This document shows positions 63,076 through 64,000 of a DNA stretch of 64,000 bases, piece by piece. The DNA is from Hyphomicrobiales bacterium (GTDB lineage Bacteria > Pseudomonadota > Alphaproteobacteria > Rhizobiales > Beijerinckiaceae), in NCBI GenBank assembly GCA_028868735.1, contig JAGWTW010000001.1, forward strand, positions 62,001 to 126,000, given 5' to 3'. Position 1 is the stretch's first letter; each line of letters opens with the position of its first letter. The position numbers were made by a program, and so were the translations under genes. The notes beneath the pieces are model-generated. The model did not search any database. It saw nothing but the letters and a program-made list of their open reading frames with translations, and was not told the origin of the DNA.

Positions 63076-63456
63076 ATGCTGGTTGATCTGGTCAAGAATC
63101 TCGGTTTCTTCATCGTCGCGCTCACGCTGACGTCTTTCATCGTGGGCGGAGCGAACGTGCGTCCAATTTTTGTCGCGCATAGCGCGATGCACGAAGCCCA
63201 CGCAATGTCCGTCGAACACGGTCGCCACTACTCAGGCGTGGCGGATTCCGTTGCAGGGACGACGAAACATATCAAGCACAAGACCGCTCACGCGTGTCTG
63301 GACGCCTGTTGTGGTCCGGCGGCCTGTGCTGTCCCAGCCCGGTTCGTTTCCAGCGCCAACGTCGAAATGTCCGAAGCTGAAAACATGCCGGCGCCCACGA
63401 CTGCACTCGCCAATCTAGCGCCGCCGTATCGGATCGAAAGACCTCCGCGCGTCTGA
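63076..63456 (+). CDS. Small secreted His/Cys-rich protein, RPPRV-tail family
   Basis: 126 residues. Leader VKNLGFFIVALTLTSFIVGG, then a His-rich stretch (HSAMHEAHAMSVEHGRHYSG), KHIKHKTAHACLDACCGPAACA, and the terminal PPYRIERPPRV. Shares the tail with the proteins at 66 and 8134. HSAM also occurs in the 8134 protein (HSAMDHG). Stands at the head of the next operon (lipoprotein, TolC-like). Confidence 0.7.
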   Translation: MLVDLVKNLGFFIVALTLTSFIVGGANVRPIFVAHSAMHEAHAMSVEHGRHYSGVADSVAGTTKHIKHKTAHACLDACCGPAACAVPARFVSSANVEMSEAENMPAPTTALANLAPPYRIERPPRV

Positions 63457-63463
63457 GCGATAT

Positions 63464-63504
63464 GCAGACGAAGGAAGAGGAAAGTCCCCCCTTTTTCTGT
63501 CTGC
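63464..63504 (+). terminator. Long inverted repeat between 63456 and the lipoprotein gene
   Basis: Outer arms GCAGAC / GTCTGC (63464-63469, 63499-63504) with purine-rich GAAGGAAGAGGAAAG facing CCCCCCTTTTTC inside, so the pairing can extend inward. Could be a partial terminator or mRNA processing site that separates expression of the two genes. Confidence 0.4.
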
Positions 63505-63559
63505 CGCTCTAAACGCGCCGCCCGTCGGCGCCCGATCGCTCGAACTCAGGCACTTACTC

Positions 63560-63781
63560 ATGAAAATGTTGCTTGCGGGGGCCCTGTGCCTCCTGCTGGC
63601 GGCGTGCGCGCAGCCGGCGCCGCCGCAATTCGTCCGTGCGGCCGACGCCAGCGTCTCGGTCGGCGCGCTTTCGCTCGGGAACGCGACCGCCGGAACGACA
63701 GACTTTCGCCCCGCATCGCCCGGCGACTGGGGCGCCGTGAATCGCCGCGTGACGCCGAAGCCCAAGGAGGCCCAGCCATGA
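63560..63781 (+). CDS. Small lipoprotein
   Basis: 73 residues. Signal with lipobox LLLAAC (Cys at 16), then a polar Ala/Pro-rich tail (VSVGALSLGNATAGTTDFRP, RRVTPKPKEAQP). Its stop overlaps the TolC-like start (ATGA), which suggests a partner of the outer-membrane factor. Function unknown. Confidence 0.7.
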   Translation: MKMLLAGALCLLLAACAQPAPPQFVRAADASVSVGALSLGNATAGTTDFRPASPGDWGAVNRRVTPKPKEAQP

Positions 63782-64000
63782 CCCGCATACTCGCGGTAGC
63801 GCTCCTGCCGGTAGCGACGCTACTCGCCGGTTGCGCTTCGTTCTCTCCAGATGGCGGCATGTCCGCCGTCGCCGGCCGCGTAGGCGCGGAAACCCGGCTC
63901 GACGTCGTCAAGGTCGCCGACGATTCACAGGACGCGGTCGCCAAAGATCATGCGCACGCCCTTCTCAGACGGGGGCTGACCGCGGATCGGGCCGTCCAGA
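63778..64000 (+). CDS. TolC-family outer-membrane factor (CusC-like), 3' end outside window
   Basis: First 74 codons only; the frame is open to the window end. Starts at ATG 63778 behind AAGGAGG. Lipoprotein signal LLAGCASFSPDGG, then VGAETRLDVVKVADDSQDAV and HALLRRGLTADRAVQ, the start of the first TolC helical repeat (LTADRAVQxAL). The most likely outer-membrane channel for CusBA at 10.5-15.2 kb. Confidence 0.8.
   Translation, partial: MTRILAVALLPVATLLAGCASFSPDGGMSAVAGRVGAETRLDVVKVADDSQDAVAKDHAHALLRRGLTADRAVQ

Overview
GC-rich (about 64 % by eye) double-stranded DNA with alphaproteobacterial character (Hyphomicrobiales, possibly a Methylocystis/Methylosinus-type methanotroph; the genus is inference). 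No rRNA, tRNA, ribosomal-protein or core metabolic genes are present. The middle holds mobilization, partition-like, anti-restriction and toxin-antitoxin genes, so the window is most likely part of a mobilizable plasmid or a large integrative element. No replication initiator lies inside it.

Layout. (1) 0-17 kb, left metal arm, all on +: a copper/silver resistance cluster. It has a small His/Cys-rich secreted protein, a Spy/CpxP-like LTXXQ protein, DUF2933, an ICMT-like methyltransferase, DUF411, the P1B-1 ATPase CopA, a 37-residue membrane peptide, DUF302, a PhaC-like hydrolase, four CusF-like chaperones, a 14-residue-repeat secreted protein, the RND pump parts CusB (with three metal-binding repeats) and CusA, and an HtrA/DegP-like protease. 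(2) 17-22.7 kb, mobilization module: relaxase and MobC on the minus strand, divergent from a TraK/TraL/TraM (StbABC)-like operon, with a probable oriT between them. (3) 22.7-29.1 kb, toxin-antitoxin zone: TacAT, two homologous Phd/PemK-like pairs, Phd/VapC, an orphan HigA-like regulator, an SSB-like protein, and a duplicated zinc-ribbon gene with decayed flanks. (4) 29.3-43.2 kb, backbone on the minus strand: ArdC, a large ParB-like protein, a DUF7007-like protein, a 1,696-residue methyltransferase-helicase fusion (DarB-like), DUF1419 and a TOPRIM protein; a ParS/RES pair on + sits among them. (5) 44-47.1 kb: mercury operon merR | merT-P-F-A with a textbook 19-bp-spacer promoter. (6) 47.1-62.7 kb, right metal arm: a two-component system with a Met/His-rich periplasmic sensor, Gly/Tyr/Met-rich secreted proteins, SHOCT membrane proteins, a second DUF411 protein, two cytochromes c, a CueO-like multicopper oxidase, an acyltransferase, DUF4396, a DsbE-like thioredoxin and a second CopA. 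(7) 63-64 kb: another His-rich protein, a small lipoprotein and the start of a TolC-like (CusC) outer-membrane factor that runs off the window.

How it fits together. Cu(I)/Ag(I) in the cytosol would be expelled by the two CopA pumps; periplasmic metal is held by the CusF, DUF411, Spy-like and Gly/Tyr/Met-rich proteins, oxidised by the multicopper oxidase, and exported through CusCBA. Hg(II) is handled by the mer genes. The strongest novel signal is a 49-bp arrangement, TGACA-N5-TGTCACAA...TGACA, repeated with identical geometry in three divergent promoter regions of the right arm (49897-49945, 53163-53211, 56452-56500). It sits beside the response-regulator gene and is a good candidate for that regulator's operator, defining a small regulon. 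Several small protein families (the RPPR[VI]-tail proteins, the YGPGYGMM proteins, the SHOCT pair) recur around both arms.
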